Origin: Eubacterium sp. AF22-8LB | Lineage (GTDB): Bacteria; Bacillota_I; Bacilli_A; Erysipelotrichales; Erysipelotrichaceae | Length of the DNA: 31,111 nucleotides | Assembly (NCBI RefSeq): GCF_003458715.1 | Contig: NZ_QRVI01000027.1 | Location: forward strand, 1 to 31,111 | Direction of reading: 5' to 3' | In this document: positions 1 to 8,248 of the stretch, piece by piece | How positions within the stretch are numbered: the first letter of the stretch is position 1 | How the letters are laid out: each line of letters opens with the position of its first letter | Program-made: the position numbers and the translations under genes | The notes under the pieces: generated by a model | What the model saw: only the letters and a program-made list of their open reading frames with translations | Told to the model about the DNA's origin: nothing | The model's database searches: none

Positions 1-60
1 GGTCAATATTGTACATTCTTAAATGATCAAAACTGTACATTTTTAAGTTGACATTTATAT
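1..60. mobile_element. Possible end of an IS21-family insertion sequence
   Basis: Two copies of TGTACATTYTTAA lie at 10-22 and 34-46 (24-base period), followed by TTGACA at 48-53. Spaced terminal repeats of this kind are typical of IS21-family ends in gut Bacillota. No transposase is visible, so the body of the element would lie to the left of the window. The assignment rests on remembered family style, not on a database match. Confidence 0.4.
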
Positions 61-428
61 GCCTTCTATTTAACTATTGGGAATGTTTTGGAGGTTTCCG
101 TGAGGATGGTTTGTCCAAGTTGTAAAAAGAGAAGGCCTTCATCAAAAGCACCTGCATCTAAGAATATCTGTGATTACATCTCGAACGCCTAAGAACAAAG
201 AGATTTAATGTTTATTTGTTTTATTGTGCTTTCACAAACAAACGAAGCAAACTTTGGAAGTTCTTAGTTTCATAATGAAGAAACAAGATAATTTCTTAAA
301 AGAAGTTGTTAGTTTCATGAAAACACTCGCTAAATGCACGGCTTAGTTTAACATCGACCTGCGGGCAGAATTTGCTAAATGCACGGCTTAGTTTCTATAT
401 TCACGTTATAGTTTAACGATGACATTTG
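61..428. other. Gene-poor stretch with a 21-bp direct repeat
   Basis: No convincing gene is seen. A 28-codon ORF at 106-192 (starts MVCPSCKKRR, a single CxxC) has a GAGG just before it but is too short to call; it may be a remnant. GCTAAATGCACGGCTTAGTTT occurs exactly at 329-349 and 374-394 (45-bp period), and shorter TTAGTTT copies lie just upstream. This is probably decayed DNA between the IS-like end and the gntR operon. Confidence 0.45.
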
Positions 429-458
429 AATTAGGATAGTTTTATCCTAATTTTTTTC
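429..458 (+). terminator. Intrinsic terminator upstream of the gntR operon
   Basis: A near-perfect hairpin, AATTAGGATA / TATCCTAATT with a GTTT loop (429-452), is followed by a T-run. It would stop transcription arriving from the left and isolates the gntR operon. Confidence 0.8.
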
Positions 459-503
459 TTTACAAGTGATATATACTGTTATACACTGTTATATAGAAGG
501 TGA
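459..503 (+). promoter_or_regulatory. Candidate promoter/operator and RBS of the gntR operon
   Basis: A TTTACA at 459-464 is followed by TATACT/TATACA candidates and by two copies of ACTGTTATA, a likely regulator site because YtrA-type regulators repress their own operon. AGAAGGTGA at 495-503 is the ribosome binding site that selects the ATG at 508. The exact -10 is ambiguous. Confidence 0.4.
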
Positions 504-507
504 TACA

Positions 508-876
508 ATGATTATTATCAATAATAGTTCAATGATTCCTATTTATGAACAGATTGTGAATCAAGTGAAACAAAATATTGTGGATGGTAAGTTAAAAGAA
601 GGAGATGCTTTACCGAGTGTTCGTGGTCTATCAAAAGATTTAAAAATATCGGCTTTAACTGTCAAAAAAGCATATGACATTTTAGAAGCGGATGGCTTAT
701 GTAGAACGGTTCAAGGTAAGGGTTCGTTTGTGTTGGGGGTAAATCCTGGCTTGGTACATGAGCAACGTATAGTTGAAATTCAAAAGGATTTAGAGAAGGT
801 ACTTGATAAAGCGAAATCTTATGATTTATCAAAGGATGAAATTAGAGATTTATTTGATATCTTGATGGAGGAATAA
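508..876 (+). CDS. GntR-family transcriptional regulator, YtrA subfamily
   Basis: A 122-aa DNA-binding repressor. The N-terminal winged helix-turn-helix begins with the typical IPIYEQIVNQVKQNI segment, followed by GDALPSVRGLSKDLKISALTVKKAYDIL and the wing GKGSFV. The C-terminal part is only a short helical dimerisation tail, as in the YtrA subfamily, not the large effector domain of FadR or HutC types. The start at 508 follows a good RBS; an ATG at 466 in frame has none. It is followed after 4 bases by an ABC ATPase and then a permease, the usual ytr-like arrangement in which the regulator represses the transporter operon, often in response to cell-envelope antibiotics. The effector is not predictable. 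Confidence 0.92.
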   Translation: MIIINNSSMIPIYEQIVNQVKQNIVDGKLKEGDALPSVRGLSKDLKISALTVKKAYDILEADGLCRTVQGKGSFVLGVNPGLVHEQRIVEIQKDLEKVLDKAKSYDLSKDEIRDLFDILMEE

Positions 877-880
877 TAGT

Positions 881-1660
881 ATGCGGTTTGTAAAGACATA
901 TAATGATTTTAAATTGGATTGTAAACTTGAGTTAAAGCCAGGAACAATAACGGCTTTGATTGGTCGTAATGGTTCGGGTAAGACAACTTTATTTAAGTTG
1001 TATCTTGGTTTGATTGAAGATGATGATGAACATACAAATCAAATGAATAAAGAAGAAATTGGTGTTGTATGGAATGATTCGAGTTTTAGTTTGGTTTTAA
1101 ATGTTCTTGAAATTAAAAAGATTCTAATGTATTCCTATAAACATTTTGATTGTGATTATTTTGATTCTATGATTTCTCGATTTGAATTGGATCCAAAGAA
1201 ACCATTAAAAGAATATTCTACGGGTATGCTTTCAAAACTGAAGATTATTATTGCGACAAGTTTTCATGCGAAAATATTATTGTTGGATGAACCAACGAGT
1301 GGTTTAGATGTGATTGCACGAAACGAAGTATTAGATTTGTTGCGGGATTATATGGAACAAAATGAAGAGGCTTCTATACTAATTAGTTCACATATCTCAA
1401 GTGATTTGGAGGGTTTGTGTGATGAATTTTACTTTATTGAAAAAGGAAAAATCATTCTGCAAGAACAGGATCTAGAATCTTATGCACTATTAAAGGGTGT
1501 TGATGAAACTGTGGATTTAAGCTATGCATTAAAAAAGATAGGTTCGACTTATCTTACAAATGAACGAGCTTTCTATGTAGAAAACTATTCAGGCTTAATT
1601 ATTGAAAAAGCACATATTGATGATTTGATGGAATATATGATCAAGGGGGAAACTGTATGA
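881..1660 (+). CDS. ABC transporter ATP-binding protein (YtrB-like)
   Basis: A 259-aa cytoplasmic ATPase that powers the membrane protein encoded next. Walker A is GRNGSGKT (about residues 28-35), the signature is YSTGMLSKL, Walker B is ILLLDEPTSGLD and the H-loop is ILISSHIS. The normal Q-loop glutamine is not obvious: the position reads VVWNDSSF, as in YtrB-like and lantibiotic-export ATPases. The start lies in the RBS context GGAGGAATAATAGT. Its stop overlaps the permease start by four bases (ATGA), indicating translational coupling. Export of, or resistance to, a peptide or antibiotic is the likely role; the substrate is unknown. Confidence 0.93.
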   Translation: MRFVKTYNDFKLDCKLELKPGTITALIGRNGSGKTTLFKLYLGLIEDDDEHTNQMNKEEIGVVWNDSSFSLVLNVLEIKKILMYSYKHFDCDYFDSMISRFELDPKKPLKEYSTGMLSKLKIIIATSFHAKILLLDEPTSGLDVIARNEVLDLLRDYMEQNEEASILISSHISSDLEGLCDEFYFIEKGKIILQEQDLESYALLKGVDETVDLSYALKKIGSTYLTNERAFYVENYSGLIIEKAHIDDLMEYMIKGETV

Positions 1661-2271
1661 AGGGATTGTTAGTCAAAGATTTTTTGTTGATGATAAAAAG
1701 TAAGAAAGTCATATTGTTTATGTTGTTCATTGGAATCGTTGGTGGGATAAATGACATTTCATTTGCGACAGGTTATATCTTGATGGTTCTTGCGATATTA
1801 AGCTTATCTACAATTTCGTATGATGAAGCCAATCACGGCTTAAAGACTTTGTTTACGTTACCTATTTCTAAATCGGATTATGTGAAAGAAAAATATTTGT
1901 TTTCTTTGATTATTACGGGAATTGGTTTTGTGTTTGTCACTATATTAGGTTGTTTTAGTAAAAGTGGTTTCATGGAAACATTTATAATCTTATCAACAGC
2001 TTTGTTGTTGTTAGCTCTATCTTTGCCTTTTCAATTAAAGGAAGGCAACGAAAAAGGAAGAATTGTATTATTTGTGGTTGTGTTTGGATGTACCTTCTTA
2101 TTCGCTTTCTTAAATCAATTTATTCCTAAATTCTTTGAATCTATAGAATCGGTATTGAATACAATGGATCCAACTATGTTTAGTGTAGGTTTATTGATTA
2201 GTAGCTTTATTTTATATTTTATTTCTATGAGGATTTCAATTCGTGTATATAATAAGCGAATTCTTGATTAA
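1657..2271 (+). CDS. ABC-2 type permease protein of the GntR-linked transporter
   Basis: A 204-aa integral membrane protein with about six hydrophobic segments, beginning MKGLLVKDFLLMIKSKK, the usual start of an ABC-2 permease subunit. A cytoplasmic loop with SYDEANHGLKTLFTLPISKSDYVKEKY matches the conserved loop of ABC_2 permeases related to YtrC/YtrD and BcrB-like proteins. It is translationally coupled to the preceding ATPase and completes a three-gene operon. The stop at 2271 meets the stop of the convergent TetR gene (end 2268), so there is no room for a separate terminator between them. Confidence 0.88.
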   Translation: MKGLLVKDFLLMIKSKKVILFMLFIGIVGGINDISFATGYILMVLAILSLSTISYDEANHGLKTLFTLPISKSDYVKEKYLFSLIITGIGFVFVTILGCFSKSGFMETFIILSTALLLLALSLPFQLKEGNEKGRIVLFVVVFGCTFLFAFLNQFIPKFFESIESVLNTMDPTMFSVGLLISSFILYFISMRISIRVYNKRILD

Positions 2272-2777
2272 CGTACTAATTTATCTACAATACTGTTGAT
2301 GATATTTGCAATTTCTTCACAAGATTCAATACATCCTGCATCGATCCATTGTTGAATGGTTGCCAAGGATCCAAAAAGAATATAGTTTTTGATATATGGA
2401 TTGTTTTGTGAAACTTGTTCAAGTTGATTGTTGATGGAATCTAGTGCTAGAACTTGTTTAGGAAATTCATTGTCGACATTGCATTCAAAAAAGATTTTGA
2501 TGGTTTCTTTGTTGGATTTTAAAAATTGAAGTAATTGGATAAAAGAAGTTTCTTTTGGTTGATCATTTAATTGTTCATTGATCAATTGAATGACTTCTTG
2601 CTCCATTTCTTTAATGACATCATATTGACTGCCATAATACTTATAAAAGGTGGAACGATTGATATCGGCCTTTTCACATAAGCTAGAAATGGTAATCTTA
2701 TTGATGTCTTTTTCTTTTAGACATTCAAATAAAGCTAGACGAATGAATCTTTTCGTCATTTGTATTTTTCTATTCAT
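2268..2777 (-). CDS. TetR/AcrR-family transcriptional regulator
   Basis: A 169-aa repressor. The N-terminal helix-turn-helix reads TKRFIRLALFECLKEKDINKITISSLCEKADINRSTFYKYYG in separate blocks, with the canonical INRSTFYKYY recognition helix. The C-terminal ligand/dimerisation domain resembles those of short Bacillota TetR proteins (DhaS-like). I chose the ATG at 2777 because AGGTG lies just upstream; the longer frame to 2834 would run through the promoter region shared with the exporter. It is transcribed divergently from the MacB-like gene at 2876, so that exporter is its probable target. Confidence 0.9.
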   Translation of the reverse strand: MNRKIQMTKRFIRLALFECLKEKDINKITISSLCEKADINRSTFYKYYGSQYDVIKEMEQEVIQLINEQLNDQPKETSFIQLLQFLKSNKETIKIFFECNVDNEFPKQVLALDSINNQLEQVSQNNPYIKNYILFGSLATIQQWIDAGCIESCEEIANIINSIVDKLVR

Positions 2778-2788
2778 AATCAACACCT

Positions 2789-2875
2789 GTTGCTTTCGTA
2801 ACAATATGTTAAAATCAGTCGATTGAAAAATCAAGAGATAATTTTCTATAATTAAGAAAATATGGAGGGCTTTTT
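2789..2875. promoter_or_regulatory. Divergent control region between tetR and the fused ABC exporter
   Basis: On the plus strand TTGAAA (2823-2828), an 18-base spacer and TATAAT (2847-2852) form a good promoter for the exporter, followed by an ATGGAGGG ribosome binding site. An imperfect dyad TGTTGCTTTCGTAACA at 2789-2804 is a plausible TetR operator. Confidence 0.6.
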
Positions 2876-5443
2876 ATGCTTCAATGTAAAAATATAATGA
2901 AAGATTATGTTTCAGGAGATGAAATTGTACATGCATTAAAAGGTGTATCACTTTCTTTTCGTGAACATGAATTTGTTTCGATACTTGGACAGAGTGGATG
3001 TGGTAAGACTACATTTCTAAATATTATTGGTGGTTTAGATCATTATACTTCTGGTGATTTAATTATTAATGGAAAGAGTACAAAGGATTATAGTGATAAA
3101 GACTGGGATACGTATCGTAATCATCAGGTTGGTTTTGTATTTCAATCTTATAATCTTATCATGCATCAAAGTGTTTTAAGTAATGTAGAATTGGCTTTAA
3201 CATTAACGGGAGTAAATAAAGAGGAAAGAAGAAAAAGAGCTATAGAGGCTTTAAATAAGGTTGGACTTTCGGATCAAATTCATAAAAAACCAACCCAGAT
3301 GTCAGGTGGACAAATGCAACGTGTGGCTATCGCCCGTGCTATTGTCAATAATCCAGATATTATTTTGGCCGATGAGCCAACTGGTGCTTTGGATAGTGCA
3401 ACAAGTGTGCAGATTATGGGGATCTTAAAGGAAATCTCAAAAGATAAGCTTGTCATTATGGTCACACATAATCCGCAATTGGCAGATGAATATTCGAGTC
3501 GAATTATTCGTTTAAAGGATGGTACTTTAGTATCGGATTCCAATCCTTTTAATGAACAAGAAATGAATGTGGATACAAGTGTATTAAAAAGACCTGGCAT
3601 GTCTTTTAAAATGGCTTGTTCACTGAGTTTAAATAATTTAATGACAAAAAAGGCACGTACATTTTTAACATCTTTTGCCGGAAGTATAGGAATTATTGGA
3701 ATTGCTTTAATCATGTCATTATCGCATGGTATGCAGTCGTATATTGATCAAATGGAAAATGATACAATGGCCAGTTATCCGATTGAGATTCAATCCAATT
3801 CTAGTGATATGTCTACATTAATGACAACGATGATGGGCATGAAGAAAGAAAGCAAGGAACACAACGATTCTAAGATTTATTCTCGTCCTTATGTGGAGGA
3901 TGTATTAGAATCTTTATCGAGTTCAAAAAAGAATAACTTATCGGCTTTTAAATCGTATATTGAAAGTAGTAAGGGGAAACAATTTAGAAAGACAGCGAAG
4001 GCAATTGAGTATGATTATAATTTAAATTTACAAGTTTATAATGAAAATACAGATTCAGGTTTAGTGCAAGTATCTCCAAATGGTTTGTTAGATAAACTAG
4101 GCATGTCAGATATGATGTCGATTCAATCGCAATTCATGGATTCAAGTGCTATGACTAATGATCAAGTGTGGCTTTCTTTACCCGAATCGAAAAAGCTTCG
4201 TGATGATGAGTATCAGCTTGTCGAAGGTAAGTGGCCAACAAACTATAATGAGGTGGTTTTAGAGGTCGATGAAAATAATGAGATTACCGATTATGCGCTT
4301 TATTCTTTGGGATTGTTAGATCAAGATGAATTGGTTAAGAATTATCAAAAGATTTTAAATGGAGAGACGGATAAGATTTCAAAGACAAATCTAAAATCTT
4401 ATAGTGTGGATGATATCTTAAATTTGAAGTTTAGATTGGTTCTAAATAGTGATTTGTATCAAAAGGTAAATGGTTTATGGATCAACCAAAGTGAAAATGA
4501 ATCGTATATGAAGGATGTTGTTTCGAAAAGTCCTGAAATCAAGGTGGTTGGAATTATTAAACCAAGTGAATCCACAGTTTCACAACCAACAATGGGTGGT
4601 GTGTATTATACAAAGGCTATGGAAGAGTATGTAACTTCTAAGACGGAGAATGCTCAAATTGTAAAAGAACAAAAGACAAATCCAAATATCAATATTTTTA
4701 CGCAGACCGAATTTGCTTCAGGTCAAAAGATGAGCATGTCAAATCTTACAAATGAACAGATGATGCAGCTTTCTAGTATGTCCCAAGAAGAATTGATGAA
4801 TTACATGAATACGTATAATGAAAATATCAATGCGACGTATGATTCGAATTTGACTAAACTTGGTGTTGTAGATTATTCAAATCCGACAAGGATTTCTTTA
4901 TATGCATCAAGTTTTGATGGGAAAGAAAAGCTGGGTGATTTGATTACGGATTACAATAAGAAGCAGAAAAAGAGCAATGTGATCACATACAATGATTTCA
5001 TTGGAACGATGTTAAGTTCAGTAACAAGTGTTGTAAATATCATTAGTTATGTCTTGATTGCCTTTGTATCTGTATCACTCATTGTGTCAAGCATCATGAT
5101 TGGTATTATTACGTATATTTCTGTATTGGAGCGTACAAAAGAGATTGGTATCTTACGCTCAATTGGTGCTAGTAAGAAAGATATTACGCGTGTGTTTAAT
5201 GCAGAAACATTCATTATTGGATTGATTAGTGGTGTATTAGGTATATTAATTACACTTGTATTAAATGTACCAATCAGTATGGTAGTTGAAAATATGACTG
5301 GTGTTGCTCATATTGCCAAGTTACCAGTCAATGGAGCTGTATTCTTGATTTTCATTGATTTAGTATTAACGATTCTTGCAGGATTGATTCCATCCAAGAT
5401 TGCAAGTAAAAAAGATCCTGTAGAGGCATTAAGAAGTGAGTAA
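2876..5443 (+). CDS. Fused MacB-like ABC transporter (ATPase plus FtsX-type permease)
   Basis: An 855-aa membrane exporter with both domains in one chain. Residues 1-230 are the ATPase: Walker A GQSGCGKTT (38-46), Q-loop FQSYNL, signature MSGGQMQRVAIARA, Walker B IILADEPTGALD and H-loop MVTHNP. A transmembrane helix follows near 262-283, then a large extracytoplasmic region of about 400 residues, then three C-terminal helices with the FtsX-domain phrase VLERTKEIGILRSIGASKKDI. Such proteins are mechanotransmitters or exporters of peptides and antimicrobial compounds. It stands alone as a transcription unit, ending in its own terminator and probably controlled by the divergent TetR. Substrate unknown. 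Confidence 0.95.
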   Translation: MLQCKNIMKDYVSGDEIVHALKGVSLSFREHEFVSILGQSGCGKTTFLNIIGGLDHYTSGDLIINGKSTKDYSDKDWDTYRNHQVGFVFQSYNLIMHQSVLSNVELALTLTGVNKEERRKRAIEALNKVGLSDQIHKKPTQMSGGQMQRVAIARAIVNNPDIILADEPTGALDSATSVQIMGILKEISKDKLVIMVTHNPQLADEYSSRIIRLKDGTLVSDSNPFNEQEMNVDTSVLKRPGMSFKMACSLSLNNLMTKKARTFLTSFAGSIGIIGIALIMSLSHGMQSYIDQMENDTMASYPIEIQSNSSDMSTLMTTMMGMKKESKEHNDSKIYSRPYVEDVLESLSSSKKNNLSAFKSYIESSKGKQFRKTAKAIEYDYNLNLQVYNENTDSGLVQVSPNGLLDKLGMSDMMSIQSQFMDSSAMTNDQVWLSLPESKKLRDDEYQLVEGKWPTNYNEVVLEVDENNEITDYALYSLGLLDQDELVKNYQKILNGETDKISKTNLKSYSVDDILNLKFRLVLNSDLYQKVNGLWINQSENESYMKDVVSKSPEIKVVGIIKPSESTVSQPTMGGVYYTKAMEEYVTSKTENAQIVKEQKTNPNINIFTQTEFASGQKMSMSNLTNEQMMQLSSMSQEELMNYMNTYNENINATYDSNLTKLGVVDYSNPTRISLYASSFDGKEKLGDLITDYNKKQKKSNVITYNDFIGTMLSSVTSVVNIISYVLIAFVSVSLIVSSIMIGIITYISVLERTKEIGILRSIGASKKDITRVFNAETFIIGLISGVLGILITLVLNVPISMVVENMTGVAHIAKLPVNGAVFLIFIDLVLTILAGLIPSKIASKKDPVEALRSE

Positions 5444-5456
5444 TCACTTCTTTTTT
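5431..5456 (+). terminator. Terminator that contains the exporter stop codon
   Basis: AAGAAGTGA / TCACTTCTT with the loop GTAA is followed by six T. The loop includes the TAA stop of the MacB-like gene, so translation termination and transcription termination overlap. Confidence 0.85.
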
Positions 5457-5458
5457 GG

Positions 5459-5477
5459 TATAATACCTGCGAGGTGA
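5459..5477 (+). promoter_or_regulatory. -10 element and RBS of the acetyltransferase operon
   Basis: TATAAT at 5459-5464 follows directly on the T-run of the preceding terminator; GAGGTGATTTC provides the ribosome binding site for the ATG at 5482. No good -35 is visible because it would fall in the terminator stem. Confidence 0.5.
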
Positions 5478-5481
5478 TTTC

Positions 5482-5967
5482 ATGATTCGAAAAGGAACGA
5501 TTGAAGATGCAGAAATATTATCTAAGGTAGAGGCGACTTGTTTTCCACCGAATGAAGCAGCGACTTCAAAAGAGATTCAAGAACGATTAAATGTATATGC
5601 GAATCATTTTTTGTTATTGTTTGAAGAAGATAAATTGATTAGTTTTATCGATGGTTTTTGTACAAATCATAGGGATTTAACAGATGAAATGTATAGTGAT
5701 GCTTCGATGCATGATGAAGATGGTGACTGGCAAATGCTATTTGGATTAAATACATTGCCAGATTATCAAAGAAAGGGTTATGCAGCAAAGATCATGAATT
5801 CGATGATTGATTTGGCTAGACAAGAAAAAAGAAAAGGGTTAGTGTTAACTTGTAAAGATAGATTGGTGCCTTACTATAGTAAATTTGGCTTTAAAAATGA
5901 GGGTGTATCCTCAAGTGTTCATGGTGGTGTAGTTTGGTATCAGATGCGATTGGAGTTAAAAAAATGA
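5482..5967 (+). CDS. GNAT-family N-acetyltransferase
   Basis: A 161-aa cytoplasmic acetyl-CoA-dependent acyltransferase. The beta-4/alpha-3 acetyl-CoA binding stretch is NTLPDYQRKGYAAKIM (Q/RxxGxxA pattern), and the C-terminal part has YYSKFGFKNEG, typical of the fold. The start at 5482 has a clear RBS. It is the first gene of an operon with a 54-aa protein, a Y-family polymerase and a YolD-like protein, with its stop overlapping the next start. The acceptor substrate cannot be told from sequence. Confidence 0.9.
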   Translation: MIRKGTIEDAEILSKVEATCFPPNEAATSKEIQERLNVYANHFLLLFEEDKLISFIDGFCTNHRDLTDEMYSDASMHDEDGDWQMLFGLNTLPDYQRKGYAAKIMNSMIDLARQEKRKGLVLTCKDRLVPYYSKFGFKNEGVSSSVHGGVVWYQMRLELKK

Positions 5968-6128
5968 ATATAATAAATATGGTGAAGAAATATCAGAAGA
6001 AAAAAGCGAAAAAAGCTGCAAAAGAAGAGTTGAAACAGATGATTCCAACATTAAGAGGTGCATTGAATGAAGTGACTTCTGGTTTGGATGAATTAAATGG
6101 TCTTCTTAAAAAGATTACGCGTTCATGA
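5964..6128 (+). CDS. Small 54-aa lysine-rich helical protein
   Basis: A short protein starting MNIINMVKKYQKKKAKKAAK, very basic for the first 25 residues, followed by an amphipathic helix (GALNEVTSGLDELNGLLKKI). It has no membrane segment. The ATG overlaps the acetyltransferase stop (ATGA) and its own stop overlaps the polymerase start (ATGA), so it is translationally coupled on both sides and very probably expressed. I do not recognise the family. The position invites the guess of a polymerase accessory factor, but that is only inference from context. Confidence 0.7.
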   Translation: MNIINMVKKYQKKKAKKAAKEELKQMIPTLRGALNEVTSGLDELNGLLKKITRS

Positions 6129-7561
6129 AGTCAAAGATTTATTTGGCAATCGACTTAAAGTCTTTCTATGCTTCTTGTGAATGTGTATCTAGAGGATTGG
6201 ATCCTTTAACTACAAATTTAGTTGTTGCGGATGCTTCTAGAACAGAAAAGACAATATGTTTGGCTGTATCGCCTTCTTTAAAACAGTATGGAATTGGCGG
6301 AAGGTGTCGTTTGTTTGAAGTGAATCAAAAGGTAAGAGAAGTGAATGCCAAAAGGAAAAAGGGGTTTTTGCGTTTTGATGGTAAAACGGCAGATGATGAA
6401 ATCTTAAAGCAGAATCCTAGATACGAAGTCGATTTTTTAATTGCACCTCCTAGAATGAAATACTATTTGGATGTCAGTACACAAATTTATAATATTTATC
6501 TGAAGTATGTTTCAAGTCAGGATATTCATGTGTATTCCATTGATGAAGTGTTTATTGATGCGACTCCGTATTTAAATACGTATCATTTAACACCAAAAGA
6601 ATTTGCAATGAAAATGATTCTAGATATTTATGAAACAACTGGCATCACGGCTACGGCAGGTATTGGTACCAATTTATATCTTGCCAAGGTGGCAATGGAT
6701 ATTGTGGCCAAACATAAAGATCCAGATGAAAATGGGGTTCGTGTTGCGGCTTTAAATGAGTATAGGTATCGTAAATTGTTGTGGAATCATAAGCCTTTGA
6801 CTGATTTTTGGCGTGTTGGTAAAGGGTATGAGAAAAGATTGCATAAACTAGGTGTTGATACAATGGGAAAGCTTTGTGCTTTTAGCTTGGAACATGAGGA
6901 TGTTTTGTTTAAAACATTTGGTGTAAATGCCGAACTATTGATTGATCATGCCTGGGGATACGAGCCTTGTACAATGGAAGATATTAAAGCATATAAACCA
7001 GAGAAGAATAGTATAGGATCGGGTCAAGTCTTATCTTGTGGGTATGAAAAAGAGAAGGCTAAGATCTTAGTCAAGGAAATGGTGGAATCTTTAGCTTTAG
7101 ATTTGGTGGATAAGAATTTGGTGACAAATAAAGTAGTTCTTACAATTGGTTATGAAGCAAATGAGTCTTATACGGGTGAAACAATGGTCGATTTTTATGG
7201 TCGTGATTTACCGAAAAGTTTAAATAAAATTGTTCATTTACCTCAAAAGACAAATGCGAATTCAATCATGATTCAAAGTATATTGGATGTTTATGATCGG
7301 TATGTGGATTCTAGTTTATTGGTGCGAAGAATCAATGTGGCAGCAATAGAAGTAATAGATGAAAAGAATCGTGGATTTGAACAGATGGATTTATTTTCTA
7401 ATGTGGATGAAGAGGATTTAAAGAAGGAAAATGATCTTCAAAAGGTGACTTTAAAAATAAAGAACAAATATGGAAAGAATTCAATCCTAAAAGGAATGGA
7501 TTTTGAAAAGGGTGCCAAGGCCAAAGAGAGAAATGCACAGATTGGAGGGCATAAGGCATAA
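6125..7561 (+). CDS. Y-family DNA polymerase (DinB/UmuC-like, translesion)
   Basis: A 478-aa translesion polymerase. The catalytic carboxylates are visible: IDLKSFYASCE near residue 10 and YSIDEVFIDA with D140/E141. The thumb contains ATAGIGTNLYLAKVAMDIVAKH, and a helix-hairpin-helix-like segment WRVGKGYEKRLHKLGVDTMGKL follows. The long insert with KRKKGFLRFDGKTADDE and the C-terminal QMDLF motif (a likely beta-clamp binding peptide at FEQMDLFS) match the Bacillota UvrX/UmuC type often found on mobile elements. It overlaps the YolD-like gene by one base. Such polymerases copy damaged templates at the cost of mutations. Confidence 0.96.
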   Translation: MKSKIYLAIDLKSFYASCECVSRGLDPLTTNLVVADASRTEKTICLAVSPSLKQYGIGGRCRLFEVNQKVREVNAKRKKGFLRFDGKTADDEILKQNPRYEVDFLIAPPRMKYYLDVSTQIYNIYLKYVSSQDIHVYSIDEVFIDATPYLNTYHLTPKEFAMKMILDIYETTGITATAGIGTNLYLAKVAMDIVAKHKDPDENGVRVAALNEYRYRKLLWNHKPLTDFWRVGKGYEKRLHKLGVDTMGKLCAFSLEHEDVLFKTFGVNAELLIDHAWGYEPCTMEDIKAYKPEKNSIGSGQVLSCGYEKEKAKILVKEMVESLALDLVDKNLVTNKVVLTIGYEANESYTGETMVDFYGRDLPKSLNKIVHLPQKTNANSIMIQSILDVYDRYVDSSLLVRRINVAAIEVIDEKNRGFEQMDLFSNVDEEDLKKENDLQKVTLKIKNKYGKNSILKGMDFEKGAKAKERNAQIGGHKA

Positions 7562-7950
7562 TGGATGAAAGATGGTATACGATGGATCGTCCAAAGAGTA
7601 AATATCCAAAGATGTCCATGTCGGATCGTGCCGCTCAATTTGCGCCTTTTGCGGCTTTAACAGGTCATAAAGAGGCGATATTGGAGCAACAAAGAATAAC
7701 TCAGACGAAACGTATTTTATCAAATGAAGAAAAGCTTAGAATCAATGAGAAAATCATTGAATTGATGAATTTGAAATCGAAATGCAGAATCACTTATTTT
7801 GAAAAGGATAAGACAAAAAGTGGTGGTAAGTACATTCAAAATGTTTTATCTTTTAAGCGGTTGGATGAATTAAATAAGACATTATTCTTTAAAGAAAATA
7901 CACAAATTCAGATTGATGATATCGTAGACATAGAATTATTGGAACAGTAA
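7561..7950 (+). CDS. YolD-like protein
   Basis: A 129-aa protein. The N-terminal block YPKMSMSDRAAQFAPFAAL followed by TGHKEAI is characteristic of the YolD-like family, which is regularly encoded next to Y-family polymerases in Bacillota and is thought to be a functional partner. The C-terminal half (LSFKRLDELNKTLFF, then IQIDDIVDIELLE) fits the small beta domain. The start codon overlaps the polymerase stop (TAATG), so the two are coupled. A terminator includes its stop codon. Confidence 0.88.
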   Translation: MDERWYTMDRPKSKYPKMSMSDRAAQFAPFAALTGHKEAILEQQRITQTKRILSNEEKLRINEKIIELMNLKSKCRITYFEKDKTKSGGKYIQNVLSFKRLDELNKTLFFKENTQIQIDDIVDIELLEQ

Positions 7951-7962
7951 TGTTCCTTTTTC
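7941..7962 (+). terminator. Terminator at the YolD-like gene stop
   Basis: GGAACA / TGTTCC with the loop GTAA (which holds the stop codon) is followed by a T-run. It is the same design as at 5431. Confidence 0.8.
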
Positions 7963-7969
7963 TTCTGGA

Positions 7970-7996
7970 AAATAAAAAAACAGCACATTGTGCTGC
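7970..7996 (-). terminator. Minus-strand terminator-like hairpin
   Basis: CAGCAC ATT GTGCTG at 7981-7995 has, on the minus strand, a run of seven T after the stem. No minus-strand gene is evident to its right; 7997-8248 holds only weak short frames (for example 56 codons ending near 8057), so it may serve a small RNA or be a relic. Confidence 0.45.
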
Positions 7997-8248
7997 CTAA
8001 TAGAGATTGCATTCCTAATTTAAAACAATTGTATTGTTGTCTTGTGAAATTTATGCCTGACTATTTTTTTAAATTGAACACTTTGTACTGGAAAGATGAT
8101 ATCATTTGGATTATGCGATATCGAACATGAGTATCAGATAAAAATCTTCTGAATACATTTATAATTATAGTAACAGTAAAGTGCTTTGTCTTATGATAAA
8201 TAGTCAAAAAATATAGATATATTATCATTTTTGTATTATGTTTAGCTT

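Noticed and set aside
3280..3714. Minus-strand frame of 144 codons inside the exporter gene
   Set aside because: Lies wholly within a strongly supported ABC gene, with no RBS or family resemblance.
7398..7723. Three overlapping minus-strand frames at the end of the polymerase gene
   Set aside because: Shadows of the polymerase and YolD-like genes; overlapping one another in different frames, without signals.
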